Positions 36,461-45,184 of a DNA stretch of 64,000 bases are shown one piece after another. Each line of letters opens with the position of its first letter. The first letter of the stretch is position 1. A program made the translations under genes and the position numbers. Under the pieces are notes generated by a model. The model made no database searches. It was not told where the DNA came from and saw nothing but the letters and a program-made list of their open reading frames with translations. The stretch comes from Lachnospiraceae bacterium (GTDB lineage Bacteria > Bacillota > Clostridia > Lachnospirales > Lachnospiraceae), in contig JAFWZV010000021.1 of the NCBI GenBank assembly GCA_017517305.1, positions 32,473-96,472 of the forward strand, written 5' to 3'.

Positions 36461-38947
36461 TTATTGTGGTTCTATATTATCCACTCCCAGATTGTAGGTA
36501 ATCTCGTCCATCTCTCCTGTATCTGGATCTGCATATACATCTATTGTCATATATGAAATTCCATTACCTCCTATAACATCATCATCATAGCAGCTATAGT
36601 CAAGTGCTATAAATGAGGTATAGCTATCATCGAACTGGTAATCATCACCCATTCCTCCGAATACCTCTTCAAACTTACTATAATGATCTCCTCCGCTATA
36701 TCCACCTGGGAAGGATATTGGCATACCAAAGTAATCCCTATCCATAGATATAGATGTAACATATGCATTTACCGGCAAAATAGCATCTGATGTAAAATTC
36801 TCAAGTCTTACATGAAGCTTCTCACCATTCTTCTCAATATCTGTGTATATTGAACCATCTCCTGATATGTAATCATCAGTAGCTGAATCTAACATCCAAC
36901 CATTTGCTGTGAACTGTGATACAGGTACAGGAAGCTTGTAGTACTCATTCTCATTAATTGTTATGATATGGTCATAAATATCTGTACTTGGGCCTGTTGG
37001 TGCCACATAGTATGAATTAATATCTGGTGGTGCAGTATCTAACTGACCGGCATCTACATTAAGACCTTCTGGCACAGCAACATTTGCTAGGCCAATACTA
37101 TAAAGCACACCATCTGCATTAAGTTCAAAATCCATACCTGACTGAAGCTCATCATCTGCATAGTCCATAGTGGTATAAGCCTCTCCATCATATTCACCAC
37201 TATATGTATAATCCGGTGCTCCATATGCCTGCTTAATATCACTTTCAGTTGCACTCATCCACTTGATTCCATTAGCAAGCTCAATATTTGCACTAGAGCT
37301 TACATCATACCAATCAGGCTCAATGCTAAAGCCTGCTACAAAGCATTCCTCGATAGGTGCTTCCTTAAGACCATAGTTTATAATAAGCACCTGCATCTCC
37401 ACCCCACCGTTAGAGAATGCTGCATAGTCATAAGAATTAGCAGGAATACTTGTAGACAAGTAATCTGCATTCCATCCCTTTGACTTAAACTCACTATAAG
37501 GCATAGGTAATTTATAAATAGTATCATTAATGCTAATAGTATAATCTAACCAATTAGTTGAAAGCTCTGTTGGCCACTCAAATGTGTAACCAGCCATAGC
37601 AGATGTACCACCTGCCTCCGTAGTAGCTTCTGTGGTATTCTGTGCCTCGGTAGTAGCTGCTTCTGTGGTTGATGCTTCTGTGGTAGTTGCCTCTGTGGTA
37701 GCTTCTGTAGTTTTGTCCTTGTCCTTATCCATATCTCCGCCACCAATTATAAGAGCAATACCAACAATAAGAGCAACTGCTAATGCTGCTATAACACCAA
37801 TTATTAATCCTTTATTATTCTTCTTGCCTACATTTGCAGTCTGTGGTTGCATACTAAGATGCATAGAATTCTGTGTTGGATTAGTAGCTGCAAATGCACC
37901 TGCTGCAGCAACAGGAACTGACTGATTAACCATTCCAAGCATAGGCTGGCCTGGCTGAACCGGCTGTGCCATTCCAGCACCATAAAGGTCACTTAAAAGC
38001 TGACCAATATTCTGATATCTGTCACTGGTCTTAACTGCAAGACCTTTTCTTAAAACAGCCTCTGTCTTCTGTGACACAGCAACTCCCATAGCGCTTGGAT
38101 CCACATACTCATCCTGCTCCATTCTCTCAACACTGTTTGGTGGCACCTGACCTGTAAGCATCTTATACATAGTAGCACAAAGACTGTAAATATCTGTCCA
38201 AGGTCCCTGATTACCCTTTGCATAATACTGCTCTGCTGGAGCATATCCATGCTTTAGAATAACTGTATATGTCTTATCTGTCTCAGCTGACTGTCCCCTA
38301 GCTGAACCAAAATCTATAAGCTTAATTTTATTATCCTTATCAACCATAATGTTATCTGGGCTGATATCTCTATGTACAAGTCCGGAGTTATGCATAGTAT
38401 GAAGAGATTCAAACACTGGCTTCATAAGAGCAAGTACTGTCTGCTCTGGAAGCTTTCCGCCAGCGTTATTCAAATATTCCTTAAGGTTAATACCGTTAAT
38501 ATATTCCATAACAATATAACCAGTAGCATTCTCATAGAAGAAATCCTTAACAGATACTATACCCTGAAGCTGATAGAATTTTGACAAGTTCTGCGCTTCC
38601 TCAACGTATCTCTTAAGTCCCTTTTCATACACATCCTTTGATGATTCATTAGGTAAAACCTGAGTAACTGTTGTGGATGTATCTCTAGACGCTAAACTGC
38701 CTGGAAAATACTCCTTAATAGCTATATATGTCTGAAGATTTAAATCCCAACCAATATAGGTTATACCAAATCCACCTATTCCAATTACTCTACCAATCAT
38801 ATACTTGTTCTGCAATACTGTGAATGGCTTAAGACAAGTTGCCTTTTCCTCATAAGCACTTACCCCAAATCCACAGTATGGACACACATCATCACCATTA
38901 GGTAATGCCTGCATACAATTTGGACATCTGTCGTATCTATTTTGCAT
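36461..38947 (-). CDS. Zinc-ribbon Ser/Thr protein kinase with extracellular duplicated domain
   Basis: An 828-residue membrane kinase. A zinc ribbon (C8, C11, C22, C25) starts the protein. The kinase domain follows (about 40-325) with glycine loop GIGGFGITYIG, the catalytic lysine in IAIKEYF, HRDISPDNIMVD and the IDFGSARG Mg loop, all intact. One membrane helix lies near 380-402 and a Thr/Ala/Glu linker near 410-445. Two repeats of an external domain (about 450-630 and 650-828) each begin 'xxxIxINxxxYKLPxPxSxF...GW', so an extracellular duplication is visible. This is a eukaryotic-like (Hanks-type) sensor kinase whose external ligand is unknown; it lacks PASTA repeats. Downstream is citrate synthase at 27 bp; upstream, across a terminator, is the MoxR/VWA operon. 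Confidence 0.92.
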   Translation of the reverse strand: MQNRYDRCPNCMQALPNGDDVCPYCGFGVSAYEEKATCLKPFTVLQNKYMIGRVIGIGGFGITYIGWDLNLQTYIAIKEYFPGSLASRDTSTTVTQVLPNESSKDVYEKGLKRYVEEAQNLSKFYQLQGIVSVKDFFYENATGYIVMEYINGINLKEYLNNAGGKLPEQTVLALMKPVFESLHTMHNSGLVHRDISPDNIMVDKDNKIKLIDFGSARGQSAETDKTYTVILKHGYAPAEQYYAKGNQGPWTDIYSLCATMYKMLTGQVPPNSVERMEQDEYVDPSAMGVAVSQKTEAVLRKGLAVKTSDRYQNIGQLLSDLYGAGMAQPVQPGQPMLGMVNQSVPVAAAGAFAATNPTQNSMHLSMQPQTANVGKKNNKGLIIGVIAALAVALIVGIALIIGGGDMDKDKDKTTEATTEATTTEASTTEAATTEAQNTTEATTEAGGTSAMAGYTFEWPTELSTNWLDYTISINDTIYKLPMPYSEFKSKGWNADYLSTSIPANSYDYAAFSNGGVEMQVLIINYGLKEAPIEECFVAGFSIEPDWYDVSSSANIELANGIKWMSATESDIKQAYGAPDYTYSGEYDGEAYTTMDYADDELQSGMDFELNADGVLYSIGLANVAVPEGLNVDAGQLDTAPPDINSYYVAPTGPSTDIYDHIITINENEYYKLPVPVSQFTANGWMLDSATDDYISGDGSIYTDIEKNGEKLHVRLENFTSDAILPVNAYVTSISMDRDYFGMPISFPGGYSGGDHYSKFEEVFGGMGDDYQFDDSYTSFIALDYSCYDDDVIGGNGISYMTIDVYADPDTGEMDEITYNLGVDNIEPQ

Positions 38948-38989
38948 ACCGCTCTCCTCCTATTTGTTAAACCAAAGCATTAATTATTA

Positions 38990-39018
38990 ATTATATCAAA
39001 GCTATAATGATTTAACAA
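38990..39018 (-). promoter_or_regulatory. Promoter of the kinase-citrate synthase operon
   Basis: On the minus strand, -35 TTGTTA (39013-39018) and -10 TATAAT (38990-38995) with a 17-bp spacer. The -35 lies inside the inverted repeat at 39003-39032. Confidence 0.7.
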
Positions 39019-39032
39019 GCTAAATCATTATA
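39003..39032. promoter_or_regulatory. Operator-like inverted repeat over the -35 of the kinase promoter
   Basis: Perfect 12-bp arms TATAATGATTTA (39003-39014) and TAAATCATTATA (39021-39032) with a six-base centre. There is no T run after it. Its position across the -35 suggests a repressor site. Confidence 0.55.
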
Positions 39033-39065
39033 ATAAAAATGTTTTTATTCTTTGCTTTCTCCTAA

Positions 39066-39098
39066 TAAAAGAACAAACCAGCGATATAATTCGCCGGT
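39066..39098 (-). terminator. Terminator of the MoxR/VWA operon
   Basis: Arms 39077-39084 and 39091-39098 (ACCGGCGA/TCGCTGGT on the minus strand, one wobble), followed by TTGTTCTTTT, directly after the TPR gene stop. Confidence 0.75.
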
Positions 39099-39105
39099 CT
39101 ATCCT

Positions 39106-39825
39106 TTACCATATGGTTCCTCCATAATTGTAATCTGCGTTGGAATCCATTTCCTCATATAACTGCAATGTATCCTCTCGCTCCTCATGAGCATTCTGCT
39201 GAAGCTGTTGCAGTTCTTCCTTTATCTGCTGTTCCTCATCATCTCCCTGACCATCATCCTGTTCCTCTTCTGGTTCCTCTGGCTGTTGCTGATTATTGTT
39301 TCCACTTCCGCCCTGATTTTGTTGCTGTTTTAACTGCTCAATCAAAGCATCAATCTCCTCTTTAAGCTTCTGGGCATCCTCATCATGTCCATCCACATCA
39401 TTCATAGCACACTCTTCCTCAAGAAGATAATCTCTAGCTTCTTCTAAAGTAGCAATTGATTGCTCAATATTTTCAGGAGCCGAGTAATTCTCAGGCAGAG
39501 TTCCTATTATAGCCAAGGCAAGGTTTACCCTAATATCACATTCATCACTTTCGTGAGATGGATTGGCTGCTAATGCCTGCTTATAATCCTCTATGGCCTC
39601 CTCATACTCACCCTTTTTGTAATGAATATTACCATTGTTATAGTGAGCAATATATGACTGAAATATAGATGTATGGGTTAGCAAATCCACATCATGAGAA
39701 TATTCATGCTCTTCATACTTTGAAATTGTAAATTCATTATAGAGATAATTGAAGGTTAGTAATCCAAAAAACAGAAACAATATAATACCAACAATTATAG
39801 CTACAACCTTTAGCACCTTCTTCAC
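39106..39825 (-). CDS. Membrane-anchored TPR protein (BatE/BatC-like)
   Basis: A 239-residue protein. One N-terminal membrane helix (about 3-25) is followed by a TPR pair (HYNNGNIHYKKGEYEEAIEDYKQALAANPS near 60-90), then a long Glu/Gln/Asp-rich low-complexity stretch (about 160-210). TPR partners are standard in MoxR-VWA (Bat) operons. I choose the GTG at 39823-39825, nine bases after AGGGG, over a TTG two codons upstream that lies too close to the ribosome site. It is the last gene of the operon. Confidence 0.82.
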   Translation of the reverse strand: MKKVLKVVAIIVGIILFLFFGLLTFNYLYNEFTISKYEEHEYSHDVDLLTHTSIFQSYIAHYNNGNIHYKKGEYEEAIEDYKQALAANPSHESDECDIRVNLALAIIGTLPENYSAPENIEQSIATLEEARDYLLEEECAMNDVDGHDEDAQKLKEEIDALIEQLKQQQNQGGSGNNNQQQPEEPEEEQDDGQGDDEEQQIKEELQQLQQNAHEEREDTLQLYEEMDSNADYNYGGTIW

Positions 39826-39840
39826 TGGCAATATCCCCTT

Positions 39841-40791
39841 TTATATTTTTCTTTTATAATAGATTAAATCAAATACTAATATAGCAATGAGTGGAATCAG
39901 AAAATAGTAATAGGTTTCTGAATAGCCACTTCTGGAATTCTCATTGTCTACAGTTACTGCATCACCCATAGTCTTCTTAATATTTTCAAGCTTTTTATCT
40001 ATGTCCCCACGCTTTGTCATGTGAATATAATCCACACCCAAATCCTTGGCAATAGACTTAAGATTTTCTTCATTAATTTTTGATACAGCTTTTACCTTAT
40101 CGAAATTATCATCATAATAGTACAGATACTCTGGCTCATCCTCTGTCATGGACACTTCTACCGTTTGCATATATCCACCCTCAGCAGTTCCGTAGCCAAG
40201 AACAGCTCCATTATCAGCATATCCCTTAAGATTATCGTAGGTCTTTAGTTCCTCTCCCTTCATGGTAATTTCTCCGTCACTAACAAAGAATACCAGCTGA
40301 TAAGTATCTCTTCCTCTATCTAAGAAATATTCAAGCTGACTCATAATCATATTCAGAGAACTACCATTGGCGTAGTAGGATGCCTCACCATTTAAGCTAT
40401 CAAAGGTCTGATCCACTATAAATGTGTCTACTGTATATGGCACCTTCATCTCCACAGAGCTATCAAAGGTTATTATAGAAACAGATGCTCCAGGAAATTG
40501 ATCCACTATATATTTGCAATCGCTTCTCACTGCATCCATTCTTCTGCCATTACCATTGTAATCCTCTGCAAGCATACTTATTGTATTATCACAGACAAAT
40601 AATATATCTACATCAGCTGATACAGTGGTTACTGTACCACCTGGTACCATAATTCTAAGATTTATAACAAAAAGCAGAATCACAATAATAATCTGTCTTA
40701 TATAATTGAATACGCCCTTTCTTCTAAGAAATAGGAAGATGACGCAAATAATTCCCATAAGCCATATAGGAATAATTGGATTAATTATCAT
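39841..40791 (-). CDS. VWA-domain membrane protein (BatB-like)
   Basis: A 316-residue protein with two N-terminal membrane helices (about 5-22 and 30-50), a von Willebrand factor A domain on the outer side (about 80-270) and a C-terminal helix (about 290-310). The metal-ion-dependent adhesion motif reads DNTIS, followed by a Thr/Asp-rich second strand (VSDGEIT near 168). The start overlaps the preceding VWA gene stop by 4 bp (ATGA). Confidence 0.88.
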   Translation of the reverse strand: MIINPIIPIWLMGIICVIFLFLRRKGVFNYIRQIIIVILLFVINLRIMVPGGTVTTVSADVDILFVCDNTISMLAEDYNGNGRRMDAVRSDCKYIVDQFPGASVSIITFDSSVEMKVPYTVDTFIVDQTFDSLNGEASYYANGSSLNMIMSQLEYFLDRGRDTYQLVFFVSDGEITMKGEELKTYDNLKGYADNGAVLGYGTAEGGYMQTVEVSMTEDEPEYLYYYDDNFDKVKAVSKINEENLKSIAKDLGVDYIHMTKRGDIDKKLENIKKTMGDAVTVDNENSRSGYSETYYYFLIPLIAILVFDLIYYKRKI

Positions 40792-41825
40792 AGCTTTACC
40801 TTTCTACTAAATGCAAAATACATTCCCATCAAAAGAACCAGAACCACAAATAACACCTCTGGCTGATCGTAAATTATAGTCTCTGTTCTCTCTATAATGG
40901 TGGCATCTGTAGCCTTTATATCATTAACTAGCTGCTTATAAGCATTCTCATCACTGGTTTTGTAGTAACCACCACCAGTACTAAGAATTGCATTCTTGAA
41001 TATCTCCTCATCCATTATATGATCCGGTGCCACACCGAAAACCTTTACATCATGCTTTGTACAAAGGTCTGCTGCCTCCTGAATAGTAAGAAGGGGCTCG
41101 CCGTTAAGTTCATTATCCGTAGTCATAATTATTATTCTGGCACGATCCGGATTTGTCTCAAGATCAGAGAAATTATATAGGCAGGTAGCAAGTCCGTCTC
41201 CTATAAATGAGCTTCCCACATCGCTTAGAGTTCCACCGTACTTAAAGTAGTATTTCTCATAATCAAAATTCATTAGTATCTCGTACTCTTTAGCTGTAAG
41301 CTCCTCACCATCATAATACTTTGTCATAACCAGACTTTCCTTAAAGGACCTCTCTAGGTCATCTAACATCTCCATTATGTACTCGTAATCTGTTGTAAGA
41401 GGAATAAGAAGCACTGATCTGGCATTAAATATAGTTATGCCAAATCTTTCTCCATCAAGCTCCTGAACAACGGTTCTTAGGTGGTCTACAAGTTCAAGAT
41501 TAGTCTCGTCTACAGAGCCAGATATATCCATACAGATAAAAATATCTCGATTTCTAATCTCCTCTGTAACCGTCTCCACCTCCACTGGTCTTGACATCAT
41601 AACAAGACTGGCCCAGGTAGACAGAAGTAAGCTAAATATAGCTATGGAACCAAATATTTTATATTGTCTCATAAGCTTTTTGTAGTATGGATTTTCCTCA
41701 ACAAAGTCTGCGTTTGCTACTTTGTTACCCTTTCTATAGGTATCCTTCTTCTTAAACCTAATAAGAAATAGCAAGAACACCCCGGGAATTCCAATATACA
41801 AAACCAAAGGATAAACTAATTCCAT
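40788..41825 (-). CDS. VWA-domain membrane protein (BatA-like)
   Basis: A 345-residue protein with hydrophobic helices at about 5-22 and 55-75, a VWA domain (about 95-300) with an intact MIDAS motif DISGS, TTDNE for the second Asp, and a final membrane helix (about 322-340). Paired VWA proteins downstream of MoxR and DUF58 genes are the hallmark of this operon type. The gene starts within the end of the previous one (10-bp overlap) and overlaps the next by 4 bp. Confidence 0.9.
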   Translation of the reverse strand: MELVYPLVLYIGIPGVFLLFLIRFKKKDTYRKGNKVANADFVEENPYYKKLMRQYKIFGSIAIFSLLLSTWASLVMMSRPVEVETVTEEIRNRDIFICMDISGSVDETNLELVDHLRTVVQELDGERFGITIFNARSVLLIPLTTDYEYIMEMLDDLERSFKESLVMTKYYDGEELTAKEYEILMNFDYEKYYFKYGGTLSDVGSSFIGDGLATCLYNFSDLETNPDRARIIIMTTDNELNGEPLLTIQEAADLCTKHDVKVFGVAPDHIMDEEIFKNAILSTGGGYYKTSDENAYKQLVNDIKATDATIIERTETIIYDQPEVLFVVLVLLMGMYFAFSRKVKL

Positions 41826-42307
41826 CCGTAGATTACCTCTCTCGCCTTTCTAATTGACTCTCCTAAGTTACCTGATGCATCTGCCGCAAACTCTGGTGCA
41901 TAGCATTCCGCTATAAGATAGTATAGCTGTGGCAGATTGATTCGCCCAATCTCCTCCAAAGTATAATTTTGCACTTTTATTCCTGTAACATCATACACAA
42001 AATGTCTTATATATTTACTAAGCTCCTGATAAGCTTCCTTCTCAGTTACCTTTTCCATCTCATATCTTGCCTGCAAATCCATAAGTAGCTTGTTATACTT
42101 TTCCTTAGCAGCTCTGATTTTATCCTCAGAAGCAATACGTGGCACTGGAGCTGGTGCATTTTTCCTCATCTTTATAATGAGATGTACTATCACGTATATA
42201 AGTATAGCTACAATTAAACAAACCATACCTATAAGACCTAGCTTGGAATAACTCATCATATCCTGTAATGGAGTTGTAATAGGCAATTCATTACCTGCAG
42301 TTTGCAT
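41816..42307 (-). CDS. Single-span membrane protein of MoxR operons (DUF4381-like)
   Basis: A 163-residue protein: an external N-terminus, one membrane helix (about 22-47), a basic KMRKNAPAPVPR stretch, then a cytoplasmic helical domain with an RHFVYDVTGIKVQNYTLEEI segment. The position between DUF58 and VWA genes and the architecture match the DUF4381-type component of Bat/MoxR operons. It overlaps both neighbours, so all are translated together. Confidence 0.72.
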   Translation of the reverse strand: MQTAGNELPITTPLQDMMSYSKLGLIGMVCLIVAILIYVIVHLIIKMRKNAPAPVPRIASEDKIRAAKEKYNKLLMDLQARYEMEKVTEKEAYQELSKYIRHFVYDVTGIKVQNYTLEEIGRINLPQLYYLIAECYAPEFAADASGNLGESIRKAREVIYGWN

Positions 42308-43175
42308 ATTTATGTCCTCCCAAAAGCTCTATAATACGCTCTACAATCTGTTCCTCAGAATCAATCTTTGTACTGACAATTCTGTACTTTATAAGCTTTT
42401 TCTCATTCTCTTCATATATCTGCTTCTTAGTGTTTTGCTCAATCTCTCTAAGCTTTTTGTTCTCAGATATATAATCCGGAATGTATCTATCCCTATCTAT
42501 ATTGTAAGAATTACCATCTGTAAGATCCGCATCACTTATATCCATAACAAGTACATCATGCTGGTAAGTAAGCTTCTTAAGAGTATCCTCAGAAATACTC
42601 TTGATACCCGACGCATCACTTATTACAAATATAACCATTCTACGTCTAATATTCTTTACTATATAATCAAGGGTTTTAGTTATATCACCATAATAATCAG
42701 CAAATTGCTCCTTGTCGTAAGCTGCTAAAATTCGTTCAATATTCTCCATACCTGGCTTTAGTTGAAAATATTGGAACATACCATCTCTATTGTACATGGC
42801 ACCCACATTGTCTCCGTTCTTAGCAGCCAGATAGCCGATAGCTCCTCCAGCATTTAAAGCAACCTGCTTCTTAGGCTGCTGCCCCTTTGCATTGGCCGAC
42901 ATCTTCTTACCTGTATCAAATACAAGCATAATGTTGTGCTGCTTCTCCGCGATATATCGCTTAACCAAAAGCTTTCCTCCTCGAGAGGATGCCTTCCAAT
43001 CTATATCCCTTATATTATCTCCTGGAATATACTCACGAAGATTCTCAAAATCGAAGCCATTTCCCTTAAATATTGACTTGTATGAACCGTCAAATAAGCT
43101 ACTACTCTTTTTGGCAGAGTAAATACTTACCAATGAACGGATTTTACCAACATAGCTTTTAATCATAGCCTCCAA
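42291..43175 (-). CDS. DUF58 protein of the MoxR operon
   Basis: A 294-residue soluble protein with the DUF58 core near the N-terminus (FDFENLREYIPGDNIRDIDWKASSRGGKLLVKRYIAEK, residues about 38-80), followed by a VWA-like fold (VFDTGKKMSA, VISDASG). Family members usually carry two N-terminal helices; this short version lacks them. Two starts are possible: TTG at 43173-43175, four bases after AGGAG, or ATG at 43164-43166, too close to GGAGG; the longer is shown. Confidence 0.9.
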   Translation of the reverse strand: MEAMIKSYVGKIRSLVSIYSAKKSSSLFDGSYKSIFKGNGFDFENLREYIPGDNIRDIDWKASSRGGKLLVKRYIAEKQHNIMLVFDTGKKMSANAKGQQPKKQVALNAGGAIGYLAAKNGDNVGAMYNRDGMFQYFQLKPGMENIERILAAYDKEQFADYYGDITKTLDYIVKNIRRRMVIFVISDASGIKSISEDTLKKLTYQHDVLVMDISDADLTDGNSYNIDRDRYIPDYISENKKLREIEQNTKKQIYEENEKKLIKYRIVSTKIDSEEQIVERIIELLGGHKYANCR

Positions 43176-43205
43176 ATAGCTCCTATCAATTTCTACTAAC
43201 CATTA

Positions 43206-44198
43206 TTATGGTGTCTGTATAGCTCCAACTATAGCATCAATAATTCTTTCCTCACTTATTCCATCAGCAACTGCTGCGTAGTTAAGTGTGATTCTGTGTC
43301 TTAATACACTGTGAATTAAGGCTCTTACATCATCTGGAATAACGTAATGTCTTCCACGCATAAGTGCCATAGCCTTTGAAACCTCCATAAGAGCAATAGC
43401 TCCTCTTGTACTTGCACCCATAGTCACATACTGTGCAAGGTCTGGTGGAAGAAATCTCTCAGGATGTCTTGTGGCATCTATTATTGCAATAATATATTTC
43501 TTAATGGCATTGTCTATATAAACTCTCTTAGTAAGACTCTGAAGAAGCTTTACGTCACTAATATCTGTTACAAAGCTCTTGGTAGAGAATACGTCATTCT
43601 CTATTCTGTTAAGAATCTCAAATTCCTCCTCCTGATTAGGATATGTAAGCTTCTCCTTAAGAAGGAATCTATCAAGCTGAGCTTCAGCTAAAAGATATGT
43701 ACCCTCCTGCTCTATAGGGTTCTGAGTTGCTACAACCATGAATATTTCTGGCATATCATATGCAGTATTTGCAATAGTGACCTGATGCTCCTGCATTACC
43801 TCAAGCATGGCACTTTGAGTTTTGGCACTTGAACGGTTAATCTCATCAAGAAGCACAAAGTTTGCATATACTGGACCAAGCTTTGTCTCAAAAGAATTTG
43901 TTGTGTAGTTAAGAATCTGTGTACCAACAATATCACTTGGAAGCAAATCCGGTGTACACTGTATTCTTGAAAATGTACCATTTACCGCCTCAGTCATTGT
44001 CTTTGCTGCAGTAGTCTTAGCAAGACCAGGCACTGACTCAAGTAATATATGTCCATTACACATCATAGATGCAAGAAGGGCGGTACCAAGCTGATACTGA
44101 CCCACCATCTTAGAAAAGTAATAATTGTTAATCTTTAAAATAATATTTTTAGCCTGCTCCATCTCCTGCTGGCTAATACCTACATAATTATTGTCCAT
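43206..44198 (-). CDS. MoxR-family AAA+ ATPase
   Basis: A 330-residue cytoplasmic AAA+ ATPase. Walker A is ESVPGLAKTTAAKT near residue 55, Walker B FVLLDEINRSSAKTQSAML near 110, sensor 1 VATQNP and arginine-finger residues EAQLDRFLLK, and a C-terminal lid with TMGASTRGAIALMEVSKA. MoxR ATPases act as chaperones that activate VWA-domain targets, here most likely the two VWA proteins encoded downstream. It is the first gene of a six-gene operon. Confidence 0.94.
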   Translation of the reverse strand: MDNNYVGISQQEMEQAKNIILKINNYYFSKMVGQYQLGTALLASMMCNGHILLESVPGLAKTTAAKTMTEAVNGTFSRIQCTPDLLPSDIVGTQILNYTTNSFETKLGPVYANFVLLDEINRSSAKTQSAMLEVMQEHQVTIANTAYDMPEIFMVVATQNPIEQEGTYLLAEAQLDRFLLKEKLTYPNQEEEFEILNRIENDVFSTKSFVTDISDVKLLQSLTKRVYIDNAIKKYIIAIIDATRHPERFLPPDLAQYVTMGASTRGAIALMEVSKAMALMRGRHYVIPDDVRALIHSVLRHRITLNYAAVADGISEERIIDAIVGAIQTP

Positions 44199-44263
44199 AG
44201 CTTCCTCCCTTGATTGAAATTTATCTTATAAATATAAATTTTTCTCCGTTTACATACATTACA

Positions 44264-44292
44264 AATATATAATAATCTACTTTATATTTCAA
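44264..44292 (-). promoter_or_regulatory. Promoter of the MoxR/VWA operon
   Basis: On the minus strand, -35 TTGAAA (44287-44292) and -10 TATATT (44264-44269) with a 17-bp spacer, 65 bp before the MoxR start. Confidence 0.6.
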
Positions 44293-44363
44293 GTATTCTA
44301 CAGCTTCCTAACCCCTAAGCTTATATTTAATATACGCATTACATTAGATTTTTTATGGATGCT

Positions 44364-45164
44364 TTAAATATGTTTTTTTAATTCCTGGGATAAATATACC
44401 CTCAGCAAAAGGGTACATAGCACCATAGGCCCATAAGCATAGCTTTCAAACCCCCAAAATGTATCTCTGATAAAATGTACTACAAAAAGAACTAAAGCCA
44501 CATCATTTATCCCCTTTAATAGCTTCAACAATTTAACGGCATCCTCAGATATAAGCCTTGGAATACAAGCACAATTAACTATAGCTATATATAATGGTAC
44601 AGCCATTATAACCACTATGTTTGTGGCATAATGTAGATAGTATTTATCTCCTCCATATATTAATCCCGATATAATTTCCACCAAAAAAGAGGATATGCCC
44701 TCATACTCCAAGCTACAGTATTCATATACCGAAAAGCTATTAAGCAAATTGGCAAGCACTATTAATACTGAAGCCAATAAAATCATTAAAACAGGTTTAC
44801 GCCATAGCTTAACCTTTTGCTTTGCGCCACTTTCTAACATTAGCACCACCAATATTGCCATAAGCACCATTATATAGAATAGCCAGCCTGGAAAATCTAT
44901 TCTATCTAGCAATAAATCCACCGTAGCAATTCCATAAAATTCACAGTCCCTTATATTATCTCCTAAAGATGTAAATACATTATGTACCTCACATAAGCAA
45001 TCTGTTAGCACTACCACCAAAAGCATGTGAGTTATAATATGCGATATTTTCTTAAAACCCACCTTTTTCTTACTACAAAGACCTACCAATGTGACTATTA
45101 TTTTTATTACAAATAGTATAATGTAAATCCTATATCCATGTATAGGTAATAATGCCTGGTTCAT
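44364..45164 (-). CDS. Multi-pass membrane protein of unknown function
   Basis: A 266-residue protein with about seven hydrophobic segments (near 12-30, 45-62, 90-110, 125-145, 180-205, 210-235 and 240-260). I recognise no family motif. It is 20 bp downstream of the beta-propeller-like protein gene and probably forms a two-gene operon with it, ahead of the MoxR promoter. Confidence 0.7.
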   Translation of the reverse strand: MNQALLPIHGYRIYIILFVIKIIVTLVGLCSKKKVGFKKISHIITHMLLVVVLTDCLCEVHNVFTSLGDNIRDCEFYGIATVDLLLDRIDFPGWLFYIMVLMAILVVLMLESGAKQKVKLWRKPVLMILLASVLIVLANLLNSFSVYEYCSLEYEGISSFLVEIISGLIYGGDKYYLHYATNIVVIMAVPLYIAIVNCACIPRLISEDAVKLLKLLKGINDVALVLFVVHFIRDTFWGFESYAYGPMVLCTLLLRVYLSQELKKHI

Positions 45165-45184
45165 AGCTTCTCCTCTACCTTAGC

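Noticed and set aside
37620-37720. Repeated GCTTCTGTGGTAG-like units
   Set aside because: They lie inside the kinase gene and encode its Thr/Ala/Glu-rich linker; there are no spacers, so not a CRISPR array.
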